DNA of 64,000 bases from positions 35,203 to 99,202 of the forward strand of contig CAZCDS010000019.1 in NCBI GenBank assembly GCA_964497585.1, written 5' to 3'. The stretch comes from CAZCDS01 sp964497585. GTDB taxonomy: Bacteria > Desulfobacterota > Desulfomonilia > Desulfomonilales > Desulfomonilaceae. Shown one piece after another: positions 1-10,066 of this stretch. A program made the position numbers and the translations under genes. The notes beneath the pieces are model-generated. The model was given only the letters and a program-made list of their open reading frames with translations. It was not told where the DNA came from and did not search any database. How positions within the stretch are numbered: the stretch's first letter is position 1; every line of letters begins with the position of its first letter.

Positions 1-2
1 GG

Positions 3-395
3 GCCTACCGGTACTATGCTGCTATGAGACCTGCCCGCCTCGCTTCACCCTCACAAATGGGCGGGAGAGTTGCGTGGGGTGGGGTTTTCAGCAAGCGGTC
101 CTTCCGCAAAATCGCGAGTGATCTTGTCGTGCTTGTTCGGCTTGCCCGGAGATACGGGGCCGCGCCGTACCGGTGGCAAGCACTCAAGTATGTGGCCGCG
201 ATCGCCCTGAGGAAACCGAGCAGGCTCCCGGACTACATCCAGGCCTTGGCGAGCGGAGAGAACCTGTATGCCCTGAGAGAGGTCGTCCTCGAGGATTTGC
301 GCGCGGGAAGGCTCACGTCTGTCAAGGTTCGACCATTGGAGGCGCGGAGAATTCATGAACGTTCCGTGCCCTCGTCGGGCACGGGGTCGTCGTGA
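3..395 (+). CDS. C-terminal fragment of an unrecognised protein
   Basis: The frame is open from the left edge of the window and ends at TGA 393-395, so this is the 3' part of a gene whose start lies outside. There is an in-frame ATG at 24, but nothing marks it as a true start. The visible 130 residues are rich in Arg and Leu with no clear membrane segment or catalytic motif. The region around APYRWQALKYVAAIAL and SRLPDYIQALASGENLYALR recalls the helical tail of B12-binding radical SAM proteins (DUF4070 type). That resemblance is weak and I do not rely on it. The last dozen residues are low complexity. Confidence 0.4.
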   Translation, partial: AYRYYAAMRPARLASPSQMGGRVAWGGVFSKRSFRKIASDLVVLVRLARRYGAAPYRWQALKYVAAIALRKPSRLPDYIQALASGENLYALREVVLEDLRAGRLTSVKVRPLEARRIHERSVPSSGTGSS

Positions 396-477
396 AAATG
401 CTCCTCGAGGAGAGTGGAAACACCTCTCCCGAAGCAATTGACCAGGAGGCTGACTTCCCAAATCCCCCGCGCGCGTA

Positions 478-505
478 TCGACGGATTTTTTTCCCCGTGT
501 ATAAT
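478..505 (+). promoter_or_regulatory. Putative sigma70-type promoter upstream of the zinc-phospholipase-like gene
   Basis: A perfect TATAAT lies at 500-505. TCGACG at 478-483 (4 of 6 to TTGACA) sits 16 bases upstream. It would give a leader of about 180 bases before the ATG at 691. The -35 match is modest, so this is a candidate only. Confidence 0.4.
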
Positions 506-690
506 ATTCCGATGGAAATCGCGACTAACAGGGAAGGAGGGTCAACGGTTCCGGCCGAGAGACGGGAATGCTCGCGCCTTGCCCTGTCGGGCGCGCTCCG
601 GATTTGACAGGCCGGACCTCCGTTGCGACGAGTTCCACCGGCGGCAAACCGGACAGGCTGCACCGCCGACCGGTGGGAAAGGAGAGAGGG

Positions 691-3090
691 ATGAACGCCA
701 AAGTTCACCACTGGGTGGTCAGTGACGCGGTGTCCTACATAAGAATTCATGGCAACGAAGCTCAGAAAAAGGCTTTACAGGCTTTTCAAGACGCATACGG
801 TGAAAACCTGCCGGTGGAGACCATCCCCCAATATCAGAGTGCAGTCGAACGTCTTGCAGGATTCGAATCTCGTCACACGGACAAGTTCGGCGATCTCTCG
901 CTGAGAATTCCCGCGCTTCCCTGGGGCGCCAAGAGTGACGTGACCGGACTCGGCGGTCGCATGTTCACCGCGTTTAACCATTTCATTAACCCCTTTGCCG
1001 GCACGGATCAATCGTGGCCAAAGGCTCACGGGTACTCCTACGCATCCTCTTCAATGCGCGGGTTCGACCGACTAGTTGTACAGGGAATTTCCGATCACCT
1101 CCACGGTACGGTAGACGTAGACCATTCCGTGGTCCTCGAGCGAATCGAGCCTTTTTGGATGCGGGGGACTTCCGAATGGAAGCGCAATTTCGGACGTGAG
1201 CTTGTGTACACGAGCTTTGCTCCATGGACTGTTCTGGTTGACTACTACTATGCCCAATTCCTCGACCGCCACTTCGAGCCTCTGCAGGTCCGGGGACCCA
1301 ATGAATACATCGCGGGTCTTCAACTTCTCGGTCCGGTCTTTCATGCGACGACAGACGCGAGCTCTCCCCAACATGTCCGGTCGGTGCTTGGATTCGGGCA
1401 CCACGTATGGGAGAACTACGTCCAGTCGCGGGTCTATAACCGAGAGATAGGGATAGATCCCGGACTCATCGGCCGGATTCTAAAGGAGGAGCCCTTCGAT
1501 CCGTGGCTCACTATTGAACAAGGAGCAGGCCAGGGAAGGTTCGATGTTCCGGAGTTCGTTCATCGCCTCAGCCTTAGAACCGCGGATCGCCTCGGCGCTT
1601 CGACGCTCCATACCTGGTTGGAACTCTGGCAAGAGGGGGAGACCTTCTGGAGAGGGTACCTCACCGGCACGTCTATGCCGGACGACGCGCGTTACCTGTA
1701 CCACCAAGCTGTTGCAGCCGCGGTACATGTCGTCGAAAGGGCCTGCAAGGATCTGTGTGAGGTCGGAATCCTCTCCCCGACAGCAAAACTCGAAAGCCCA
1801 GAGAAGAAGCCCGAACTCAAACGAGTCCAAGACGAAAGGGATGACATGCCGATGAAAAGGGCCGGCAACGAGGACCCGCCCCCCGAGGAAACGCGGCCTG
1901 TCCCGTTCGCCGTTCCCCGGGACATCCTCGGTTTCGATCCGATTGGAGACTCCTCTTTGAGCGAGGGGCTCGATCTGGTCAGGAGGCACTTTTCTAAGAC
2001 GGATCGGGGCAAGCGGGAAACGCCGGAGCTGGCGGCATTGATGAGGAAGATAGAGGAAGCCCTGATCGGACAGTACCGTGCAATGGCAAGCCGCGAAGGG
2101 GACACCTTCTGCCCACTCAGAACGGTGGAGAAAATCCCCCTCGATTCGGACATCAGCGCGCACTTCGGGACATCATCGTTCCGGCTCCCTTCCTCTGAAG
2201 AGTGTAACGACCCTGAGTTGCTGTCCGACTACATCGACCTCCTGGACACCCACGCGGAAATGGCTTACAAACTCCAACTCACGCAGGTCATAGCAAGCCT
2301 CAAGTTCTTTAGTGCCAAACTCACCCCAAAGCGGGCTCACGCGTCGAGAATCGGCAACGTTATAGCGGCGATCGAAAAGGAGCGGGATGGGCGGGCCTTT
2401 CGGTCAGCAGGAACCGGTACAACTGAGGCCGTTACTGTGGTACGCGCCCGGAAACCGGTTCGCAAAGAGTCTCTCTCCGAAAGAATAGGAGCCGCTCTCC
2501 GATCAATGGCTTCCGCCCCTATTCCCGCGCTCGCCACCGCGGCAGTTGCAATGCTGGTCGCGGTGCTGCTCATCCCTCGCGGTCCGGAGGGAGCGAGACT
2601 CGCGCTGAGCCCTGTGCAATGGCAAGAACCGGGCCTGACGATGATGACGCCCAAGGCCCTTGTCAAAAGCCCTATCCCGCCGAAACCCAAACTGTTCATA
2701 CTCTTGTACTTCAAAGGCTTCGAACGCCCTCCGAATCAAGGGACCATCAACCTCTACTACCGGGCAATGCGGCCCCCCGAGAAACTGCTCGATCGCTTTG
2801 ATGTTGTGTCGCCGAGCGCGCTTGACGCGGCGGTGAAAGAAGGAGAAGTGAATGCCGGAAAGAGACCGCAACTGCTGAGCGGACTGCATGACGCGCTCGG
2901 CATCTCCGATGTCTTGGCAATCACGGTGATCGCGGTCCGAGACCGGTTCAAAATCGAAGGCGAACGAATCAACCTGAGGACCGGCAAAACGGTCCGACGC
3001 GCCATGGACCGCCAGTATACCGAAAGCGAGCTTGTTGCAGCGTTGGGAAAAGCGGTTCCGTACTTCCTACAGCAGCACGCGCGGAAGTAA
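691..3090 (+). CDS. Zinc-dependent phospholipase C/P1-nuclease-like protein with C-terminal membrane anchor
   Basis: The 799-residue reading starts at ATG 691, where GGGAAAGGAGAGAGGG gives a strong ribosome site; the frame is open further upstream but without such a site. Residues H218, D222 and H228 form HxxxDx5H, and H237 with E241 form HxxxE. This spacing is the metal-binding signature of the zinc-dependent phospholipase C/S1-P1 nuclease fold. A charged linker follows, then one predicted membrane helix near residues 611-631 (IPALATAAVAMLVAVLLI). About 165 C-terminal residues of unknown type come after it. There is no N-terminal signal peptide, so the zinc domain would face the cytoplasm if the helix inserts as type II. 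Substrate is unknown; a non-catalytic use of the fold is possible. Confidence 0.65.
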   Translation: MNAKVHHWVVSDAVSYIRIHGNEAQKKALQAFQDAYGENLPVETIPQYQSAVERLAGFESRHTDKFGDLSLRIPALPWGAKSDVTGLGGRMFTAFNHFINPFAGTDQSWPKAHGYSYASSSMRGFDRLVVQGISDHLHGTVDVDHSVVLERIEPFWMRGTSEWKRNFGRELVYTSFAPWTVLVDYYYAQFLDRHFEPLQVRGPNEYIAGLQLLGPVFHATTDASSPQHVRSVLGFGHHVWENYVQSRVYNREIGIDPGLIGRILKEEPFDPWLTIEQGAGQGRFDVPEFVHRLSLRTADRLGASTLHTWLELWQEGETFWRGYLTGTSMPDDARYLYHQAVAAAVHVVERACKDLCEVGILSPTAKLESPEKKPELKRVQDERDDMPMKRAGNEDPPPEETRPVPFAVPRDILGFDPIGDSSLSEGLDLVRRHFSKTDRGKRETPELAALMRKIEEALIGQYRAMASREGDTFCPLRTVEKIPLDSDISAHFGTSSFRLPSSEECNDPELLSDYIDLLDTHAEMAYKLQLTQVIASLKFFSAKLTPKRAHASRIGNVIAAIEKERDGRAFRSAGTGTTEAVTVVRARKPVRKESLSERIGAALRSMASAPIPALATAAVAMLVAVLLIPRGPEGARLALSPVQWQEPGLTMMTPKALVKSPIPPKPKLFILLYFKGFERPPNQGTINLYYRAMRPPEKLLDRFDVVSPSALDAAVKEGEVNAGKRPQLLSGLHDALGISDVLAITVIAVRDRFKIEGERINLRTGKTVRRAMDRQYTESELVAALGKAVPYFLQQHARK

Positions 3091-3240
3091 TAGGATCCGT
3101 AGGAGTGAGCACGATCACAAAGGTTATGTCGGAGCCGATGACTGGGTCTTCGCACTCACGCTTCGCACTGGTCCGAGTGGCCTAGCCTACTGCCTCTGCT
3201 GTCCCGGCGCATCGCACCGGAAACAGCCGAGGAGCGCATT

Positions 3241-3561
<321 letters not shown>

Positions 3562-4075
3562 GGGTACGCCTCCAATACTTGGAATTTTCCTTATCTTGTA
3601 CATACGCTCGGATAGCAAAGAACCCGCGCGGGTTACGCGTTCTTTTCGGAATCCCTGGGTCTGTGACAACTTACCGCGACGTTGTGCCATCAGGGTCGTT
3701 GACGAGTCCAAGAGACCACATCGTTCAAACAGGTGGCACAGGGTATCTCCCTGGTGGCCGGGCTCGCCTCGGACCTCTTCCTCGGGGCCGACCAAGACGC
3801 TTACCTGACATCTCACGAGGAAGATTTCCGTCGGGGTGCTGTGCCTCTTCTGGACAGCTCACGGCATTTGCCGCACATAATGTCCGAACTTCTCATCGAT
3901 GGTTCGACCGGGTGCTGATTTGCCACGTAGCAAGTGGGGCGACATCGTCATGTGGGGGAGCTGTCCCTGCCTGCGATTCCCTGAGTCTTCGCAGGCCGGA
4001 CCGAGGAAGGGTCCTGTAGGTCTCAGAGCGCGCTTGCCTCAATGAGCAGCTTGGGAGGCTCCACGTACGCTCTCG
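3562..4075. other. Intergenic stretch without a supported gene
   Basis: About 510 bases between two minus-strand genes. Open frames here have no ribosome site and no recognisable product. A GC-rich inverted pair lies near 3625-3645 (AACCCGCGCGGGTT). Nothing else was seen. Confidence 0.5.
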
Positions 4076-4954
4076 TCACGAACCCCGAGGGGCAACAACG
4101 GGAACCAACCTCGGTTCCAGCGTCGCGGTCACCGGCGTAGTCCCGAAGTAGTCGCCGTCGATCTCCACGGGGACTGGATCAGCGGATTGGATGCATATTG
4201 TGCGGCCGGTCAGTTTCGCCACATCGCCCAGCCTTGCCGCCCTCCGCGCCAGGCCGGCCAGGGCATAGCGCAATACCGCCGCGAGAGAGCTGTGAGAAAA
4301 GACGCGCACGTGGAAACAACCCGAATTTCTGCAAGCATCCTCGGCGAACACGAAATATCCTCCATAATTGCGAGCCTTGAGGATCATGGCCCCTTTTCCG
4401 ACAATCGAATCTCCTCCGTCAACGGTGACCTCAAGCTCGACCGGGCGATGGCGCAGGGCCGCCCTGACAATCGGAGACGAATAGCCGACGTAGCCGAGCT
4501 TCTTCCCTCTGCGTTCGTGGAGCACTTGCGTCACTGCCGCGTCGAATCCCGCGCTGATCAGGGACAGGAACCGACGGTCGCCCACGAGTCCCATGTCGAG
4601 CCTTCGCACCTCACCGGTATCGACCAGTTCGGCCAGCGCGTGCGGCTGGGTCGGGATGCTCAGATCCGCAGCCAGCATGTTGGCCGTTCCCGACGCAAGA
4701 GGAACCAGGGGAACCGCGGATGGATCCCGGAGGCCGTTGAGCACCTCGTTTATGGTTCCATCTCCACCGGCCACGACGAGTCTCTCGACGTCCGCACTGA
4801 TCCGGGATGCCTTGTCGGCCGCATCTCCCCGCTTCTCGGTGAGGAAGGTCTCCACCGCGTGGCCTTTCCCCTCCAGCAATTCTACGAACCGGAAAATCCT
4901 CTGCAACGCCCTGCCCCGCCCTGCGACCGGATTTCCGATGACCAATATGTTCAT
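4076..4954 (-). CDS. Diacylglycerol kinase-family lipid kinase
   Basis: This 292-residue protein belongs to the DAGK catalytic/YegS-BmrU family, which phosphorylates diacylglycerol, sphingoid bases or related lipids with ATP in the cytoplasm. The nucleotide-binding region is clear: NPVAGRGRA at residues 8-16 and GGDGTINEV at 63-71, followed by PLASGTANMLA. The C-terminal beta domain (DIGLVGDRRFLSLISAGFD-like start) is present to the end, so the gene is full length. The start at 4954 was chosen because MNILVIGNPVAG is the family's usual beginning and an AGAGGGGG site precedes it; the frame extends about 35 codons upstream without support. It is divergent from the AsmA-like gene, suggesting an envelope or lipid role. 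The exact substrate cannot be told. Confidence 0.85.
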   Translation of the reverse strand: MNILVIGNPVAGRGRALQRIFRFVELLEGKGHAVETFLTEKRGDAADKASRISADVERLVVAGGDGTINEVLNGLRDPSAVPLVPLASGTANMLAADLSIPTQPHALAELVDTGEVRRLDMGLVGDRRFLSLISAGFDAAVTQVLHERRGKKLGYVGYSSPIVRAALRHRPVELEVTVDGGDSIVGKGAMILKARNYGGYFVFAEDACRNSGCFHVRVFSHSSLAAVLRYALAGLARRAARLGDVAKLTGRTICIQSADPVPVEIDGDYFGTTPVTATLEPRLVPVVAPRGS

Positions 4955-5512
4955 CTGCGGGAATCCCCCTCTTGCGTACCGGTAGTTCCGGCGACAGACA
5001 GTATACCCGTACCGGACCGCGGTTGCACCTTCCGGGGTCACCAAATTATGATCGGATATCATCTGCTTGATAGCAGAGCGACGTGAACTGGAGAATTCCT
5101 GTGCATTTGAGGGCTCTGGGCCTGTCCGGGCAACACTTCTAACACGTATGAATCATGTATCGTCTCCGGAAATCATTCGCGTCATTCCTGGGAACTTCGG
5201 GTCGGAGTCTAGGCAGGAGCCGGAAGCCGGGCACTTCAATACCTTGCCGATCCCCATGGCTCTCAGAGGGACGGCACTTCCACAACGGAGAAGCTTATTT
5301 TGAGACAGGCCTTGAGCTGTGAGCATCTCATGCTGATTGCAAAGTGTGACCGCGTTGTGGGACAATAAAGATGCCAGGATTCTTGTATCGGAAACCGTCC
5401 GCTCGTCGGAGGCGCCCCTCTTTCACCGCGTACGCGGACTATACAGCTTCCCAAGTGTCGTTATCTGAGAGGGGGGCCGAAGACCACATCTCGTATGGCT
5501 GAGGAGCACGCA
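4955..5512. other. Divergent intergenic region
   Basis: About 560 bases between the lipid kinase (-) and the AsmA-like gene (+). It must hold both promoters, but I could not pick convincing hexamers. No supported coding frame was seen. Confidence 0.45.
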
Positions 5513-8443
5513 ATGAGGCGCTTTTCTCGGATATCCGTAGTACTGCTCGTTCTGGTGCTGATTGTGGTTGTGGCAGCCTTCGTCGCCGTACGTTTCCTCC
5601 CCGATTCAGAGCTGATCCGCAAGACTCTGGAAGCCGAGTTACAGTCCGCGACCGGCGGAAAGGTATCGCTCCAATCCGCAGGCATATACCTGTCGTTTCC
5701 CGGACCGGTCGTTCTGACCCTCAAAGGCCTCACTATTCGCACAACGGCTGAGAGGAAACTCGTCTCCATTCGGCGAGTCGATCTGGTTCCCGATTTGTAT
5801 GACCTCGTGAGGCGCCGTTTGTCCATCAAGTCAATTACCGTCTATGGGCTGCACAGCTCGGTCGTCCGGGATCGGGATGGCCGCGTTTGGGCGCCAACGC
5901 TCCCTCTGGTTGCTGGGACGGGCGAATCTCAAGTGACCCGGCCGTCCGGGCCTCCCGTGAAATGGTCAGTGAGAGAAATCCGATTCTACAACGGGACGAT
6001 TGAGTGGGTAGACAAGTACGTGTCTCGGGAAAAGGGTCTCGTGATCCGAGTGACCGACATCAGTGGACTGGTGGACCGGCTCATACCTGGATCTGAGTCG
6101 CCCGTCTATTTTTCGGCTCGATTGGGTTCGGAGAAGGGGGTCGAGAGCGTGCTCAGGCTCGAAGGGTCACTCCTGATAGCGCCTGACCAGTCCGGTCTGG
6201 AAAGGATCAAACTGACCTGCTTCTCGGACTCCGTGGGAATTGACCCCTTTCTTGCGTACTTGCCGGTGAGTGGCCTCGATGTCGGGAAGTTTCCCCGGCC
6301 CGGATTCAGGGCTGAGCTAAACTGGTTGAAGGATGAATCTCGGATCGTGCCCTTCAAGGGGGCAATCACTTTCGGAACGAAGCGTAAGTCAAAGCTGAAC
6401 TTCGACGGTAAGGCTGTGATCAGGGAGGATCCTTCCGGTCTTGAGGAAGTACAGTGTCGAGCATCCACCGAGTCCCTTCCTTTGGCGGTCTTCAGCAAGT
6501 TCTTCCCGCCCGAAAGTCCGGTGGATCCACGATCCGGGTTCCTCAGAGGGGAAGTCCGGGGACAGTGGACCCAAGCCGGGAACTGGACTGCTGCTGGAGC
6601 CCTGGGATTCGAAGAGATCGTTCCTATCGGAAAGTTCAAGACCTTCGGCAAAATGCTCCGAGTTTGGGCAAGATTCCGAATGGAACCGGAAGATCTGCTC
6701 ATCAACGGCCTCGAGGTATCGGACGCCTCCAGGTTGATCTCCGTAACCGGTAAGGTCTCGGGCCCGCTTTTCGAGCAACCGGTGCTGGATCTGAGCGCCC
6801 AAGCCACGATCCGGCCGGAATGGATTAAAGCCCTTAACGTGAAGCTCCCGAAGACATGCCGGATCGACGGACTGATCCCCGTGAGAGCCCGGGTCACGGG
6901 GACGATGGAGAATGTGCACTTCAGAATCAACGCTGACATGACGCGTGCCAAGTTCGCGTTTGATCCGTATGCCGAGAAGCCCGCTGGGAAAAAGGCTACT
7001 GTTTCGGCACAGGGAAACTGTGTTCTAAGCCGCACCGAGAGCGGACTGAAAGCGTCGGTGAAGGCTTCAACCAAAGCTCAAGTGGAAGAAATAAGGCTTC
7101 GGAGAGATAAGCAGAGCCCGCCGCTTCCGCGGACCCGCGTTCGTTTCGAGGCACGGGTTTGGGGTGACGATACGTCCGTGAGTGTCCGAGAATCGCGCAT
7201 CAGCCTGGGGCGTGTCGGCGACCGGGACTACTTTTTCAAGGGCGGAGCATCCTTGCTGTGGACAATGACTCCCTCCCCTTCCCTCAAAGGAACTCTGACC
7301 GCAGTGCTTGACATGGGGATCGTAAGGTTCCTCGAGCTGAAATTGCCCGAGGGATTGAAGGTGAAGGGCAATGTTCCAGTCAGAGTGCAGTACTCAGGCC
7401 GACCGGGACGACTGCGTTGGGCTCTGGATGCAGCCCTTGGAAAGCTCGCGGTAAGTCGGAAAATGGCCTTTCATAAGCCCGAGGGGGTCGAGGGAAATCT
7501 CACCGCTCAGGGAAGCTGGATCAGTGGCAAAGTAAACCTCAAGGAAGCCGCGCTGAGCCTCCCCCCCATGGTCCTCAAGGCCCGAACGACAGAAACGTCT
7601 GAGAAGCACGAGAACGAGCTCGTTGCCGTGGAGCTGGAGCAATGGGATCTGGCCACGATGTCTCCTTACGTTGATGACCCCAATCTGAAGGCATCTTCAG
7701 GGCCCGTGAAAGCCCGGTTTGCTTTCAAGCGCACCGAATCGGGGATTGTTCCCTCGGGCGTCATTGAGGTCCTCAATGTTCGGATGCAGCGGGAACATGC
7801 CCCGTGGACTCTTGAGAACATTAGGGGAATTATCGAAGTCAGCGGCGAGAGTGCAAACATCCGGGGAATCGACGGGGAGATAACGGGAGCCTGCCAGGGT
7901 AAATGGCGCCTCACTGGAGCTCTCAACAATGTGATGTCGCCTGTCCGGCAGCGCGGCCGCTTTTCCCTCGAAATGGGGGAGGGCAAAATAAAAGCCATAC
8001 GCCTTGTGACAACCCTAACCAACCACCACAGCGTGCTTGGGAGGCTTATACAACCCCGGCCCATAGCTCTGGAAGGGGATTTCATCAAGCTCAATTCCGT
8101 CCGGGGTGATTTCTCCATCAAGGGGGCCAAGGCCACGACCGACAATTTCAGATCCGTGGGACCCGGTCTGTTTAGCGGCATCGTCGGCACGCTCGACCTG
8201 CGATCGCTCCAACTGGACATACTCATGGGAAACAATACGGTTGTCGTGGGAAGCAATACACTCTCCCGCATTCCGGGAATGAGGAAGTGGCTTAGCCCAG
8301 AGGGGAGTTCCCTGATCAAAGTGGCGGTTGACACGTACGCCAGGCTGACTGGATCCTTAGCTCAATCTCTCAATATTGTCCCTCTGCACTCGGACTCCAT
8401 AAATCCTGCGGCGCTGGAACAGCTCAGAAAACTGATGCACTGA
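5513..8443 (+). CDS. AsmA/YhdP-like envelope protein
   Basis: A 976-residue protein with one N-terminal membrane helix (VVLLVLVLIVVVAAFVAVRFL, about residues 8-28). A long beta-rich periplasmic body follows, with the alternating hydrophobic and polar pattern of AsmA-like proteins. The opening LEAELQSATGGKVSLQSA is the typical AsmA start, and the C-terminal region (GLFSGIVGTLDLRSLQLDI) resembles the conserved AsmA C-terminal motif. Family members are bridge-like proteins linked to phospholipid movement between membranes and outer-membrane assembly. The start at 5513 is preferred over the ATG at 5495 because GAGGAG lies seven bases before it. It is monocistronic by appearance, and the divergent lipid kinase makes a lipid-homeostasis context plausible. 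Confidence 0.75.
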   Translation: MRRFSRISVVLLVLVLIVVVAAFVAVRFLPDSELIRKTLEAELQSATGGKVSLQSAGIYLSFPGPVVLTLKGLTIRTTAERKLVSIRRVDLVPDLYDLVRRRLSIKSITVYGLHSSVVRDRDGRVWAPTLPLVAGTGESQVTRPSGPPVKWSVREIRFYNGTIEWVDKYVSREKGLVIRVTDISGLVDRLIPGSESPVYFSARLGSEKGVESVLRLEGSLLIAPDQSGLERIKLTCFSDSVGIDPFLAYLPVSGLDVGKFPRPGFRAELNWLKDESRIVPFKGAITFGTKRKSKLNFDGKAVIREDPSGLEEVQCRASTESLPLAVFSKFFPPESPVDPRSGFLRGEVRGQWTQAGNWTAAGALGFEEIVPIGKFKTFGKMLRVWARFRMEPEDLLINGLEVSDASRLISVTGKVSGPLFEQPVLDLSAQATIRPEWIKALNVKLPKTCRIDGLIPVRARVTGTMENVHFRINADMTRAKFAFDPYAEKPAGKKATVSAQGNCVLSRTESGLKASVKASTKAQVEEIRLRRDKQSPPLPRTRVRFEARVWGDDTSVSVRESRISLGRVGDRDYFFKGGASLLWTMTPSPSLKGTLTAVLDMGIVRFLELKLPEGLKVKGNVPVRVQYSGRPGRLRWALDAALGKLAVSRKMAFHKPEGVEGNLTAQGSWISGKVNLKEAALSLPPMVLKARTTETSEKHENELVAVELEQWDLATMSPYVDDPNLKASSGPVKARFAFKRTESGIVPSGVIEVLNVRMQREHAPWTLENIRGIIEVSGESANIRGIDGEITGACQGKWRLTGALNNVMSPVRQRGRFSLEMGEGKIKAIRLVTTLTNHHSVLGRLIQPRPIALEGDFIKLNSVRGDFSIKGAKATTDNFRSVGPGLFSGIVGTLDLRSLQLDILMGNNTVVVGSNTLSRIPGMRKWLSPEGSSLIKVAVDTYARLTGSLAQSLNIVPLHSDSINPAALEQLRKLMH

Positions 8444-8676
8444 TCGGCTCTCTCGGGGCCGACGCGCTGTTACCCCCCTTATCTGTGATCACCACGTGCG
8501 GTCCGCGCTTGTCATGGAAAGTCTGGCAACAACTTTTTCTAAGGTTGCACGCGCGCCGCAAAGGGGGAGATGGCTTCGTGGCGCTACGTCCGGGGGGAAT
8601 TTCTCCGAATTGCGGCCTGGCCGCGTGAAGGGAAAAGCGCCTTGGAAAGACCGCGTTGCTAAAGAATTCGCTTTGC

Positions 8677-9279
8677 CTATCGGGTGTTACCAGCAGGTTT
8701 CGGGAGGGTCGGTGTCCTTGCCGGACGGGGCCTCTTGCTCATCTGGTCTATTCGAGACGAGAGCTTCTGCAATTGAGCCTGGAGGTCGTCCAGTCTTTTA
8801 AGTAGTTTCTCGCGAGTCGAATCGGGCTTTACCGGCTTGCCCTCCAACCGCGGCAACGATTTCCGCAGCATCTCCAGCTCTCTTCTGATCGCCTTGAGAT
8901 TTTCCGCCAGAAGCCCACCATTATCAAGAAGGCCTTGACCGTAGTTCTGTATGTTGCTCTCCATGGTGCCCACCGTCGTATCGATACCGGTGGTCATTTT
9001 GTCAAGCCTGGGGATGGCCCGATCGGAATTGTATGCCATTCTCGCCGCGCTGTTGGCCATAATCGGCATGTATGAGGCCATGGCGTTTGCCGAAGCCGCG
9101 GTGCTCTCCATCGCGCATATCATTCTGTTTAGCCTGGAGCACCCGCTCGTCAGGCAGAGGCAGGCAGCGAGCAGGACGACTGCCCTCCATACTCTCGATC
9201 TATTTCTCCTACGGCCTTCGGCCGCGCGCCCGGATGCCACAACGACGCCGAGTTCCATACCACGACAATCAGAAGTCAA
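8677..9279 (-). CDS. Predicted lipoprotein with coiled-coil C-terminal half
   Basis: This roughly 200-residue product has a signal peptide ending in the lipobox LTSGC (Cys near residue 47 from the TTG start), so it should be a lipid-anchored envelope protein. The middle is Ala/Met rich (MESTAASANAMASYMPIMA). Residues 115-185 are heptad-like (LKAIRRELEMLRKSLPRLE and LLKRLDDLQAQLQKL), and the tail is Pro/Arg rich. A TTG start at 9279 is chosen because GGAGG precedes it by ten bases and it falls just after the stop of the LolA-like gene, implying translational coupling. The ATG at 9258 is the alternative and has no ribosome site. No family is recognised; the neighbour suggests a role in lipoprotein or envelope transport. 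Confidence 0.65.
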   Translation of the reverse strand: MTSDCRGMELGVVVASGRAAEGRRRNRSRVWRAVVLLAACLCLTSGCSRLNRMICAMESTAASANAMASYMPIMANSAARMAYNSDRAIPRLDKMTTGIDTTVGTMESNIQNYGQGLLDNGGLLAENLKAIRRELEMLRKSLPRLEGKPVKPDSTREKLLKRLDDLQAQLQKLSSRIDQMSKRPRPARTPTLPKPAGNTR

Positions 9280-9283
9280 ACTG

Positions 9284-10066
9284 TCACATCCTCCATTTGA
9301 AGGTACCGAAGGTTTTAGGGTCCAGCAATTCCTTGGGAATCACGATCCCCCACACGGCTCCATCTTGCCTCACTATGATTTTCGTTTTTCCGGGGATTGA
9401 GACTATTTCCTCCCTCGGGTACAGTCGCCCTTTCCGGGTCTTGAAGAATTTGATGACCCGCAGGGTTCTTTGCAGCTTTCCGTTAACCCCGAACTGCTCA
9501 ACCTTGACCACGTTAAGCTGCTCCTTGGATATCCACACCAGCCTCTTTTCCTTGCTATTCGGTGCTGTTATTTCGATCACCCAGCACTCCATGCCCTCCG
9601 TCTTTTCGTCCTTGACGAGCTTTCTCTTCTCTCCCTCTTTTGGAATGAGCGGCCGAAAATCGCCGATAGTGAGTCCCGTACCACCGATATCGGTCGACGG
9701 ATCGTCCACGTCCACCTGAACGGTTTGCCCGGATGCAGGAAGGTACATGTAGGCCTCCGGTTTGTTCCGGGGTTTGATTCGGCACAGCAGGCGCAAACCC
9801 TTGGATTCCGGGGGCTCCGTAAAGTCCATGAACACAACGGACTCCGGTTCCTCTACCTGAACCATCAGCCACAGAACGTGCTTGGACCGCTCTTTGTTGC
9901 CTTGGAAATTGGTTACCCGCACAACGGCCCGTAGCGTTTCACCGTAATGGCTGCTGATGGCTTTCTTAACGATCTCGTCGGCGGTGAGCGCGTGTGAGCC
10001 CGAAGGGAGTATCACAAGCATCAGAGCCGCAACAATAGCTGTCAGAAAGACCTTTCTTGCTCTCAT
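9284..10066 (-). CDS. Outer-membrane lipoprotein-sorting (LolA-like) protein
   Basis: A 260-residue secreted protein with a signal peptide ending near SHALTADEIVKKA. The body matches the LolA-like beta-sheet family usually annotated as outer membrane lipoprotein-sorting protein: EPESVVFMDFTEPPESKG, then LYPREEIVSIPGKTK near the C-terminus. The family binds lipoproteins or hydrophobic ligands in the periplasm and often sits beside MMPL/RND exporters; no exporter is visible here. The ATG at 10066 begins the signal peptide cleanly, though an in-frame GTG at 10081 is possible and neither has a strong ribosome site. The downstream lipoprotein gene starts four bases after its stop and is presumably cotranscribed; it may be the cargo or partner. 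Confidence 0.75.
   Translation of the reverse strand: MRARKVFLTAIVAALMLVILPSGSHALTADEIVKKAISSHYGETLRAVVRVTNFQGNKERSKHVLWLMVQVEEPESVVFMDFTEPPESKGLRLLCRIKPRNKPEAYMYLPASGQTVQVDVDDPSTDIGGTGLTIGDFRPLIPKEGEKRKLVKDEKTEGMECWVIEITAPNSKEKRLVWISKEQLNVVKVEQFGVNGKLQRTLRVIKFFKTRKGRLYPREEIVSIPGKTKIIVRQDGAVWGIVIPKELLDPKTFGTFKWRM

Noticed and set aside
4187..5086. 299-residue plus-strand frame antisense to the lipid kinase
   Set aside because: It mirrors a clear DAGK gene, has no ribosome site and reads as Arg/His/Pro-rich sequence without motifs.
6106..7074. 322-residue minus-strand frame within the AsmA-like gene
   Set aside because: Ser/Arg/Pro-rich shadow frame without a ribosome site.
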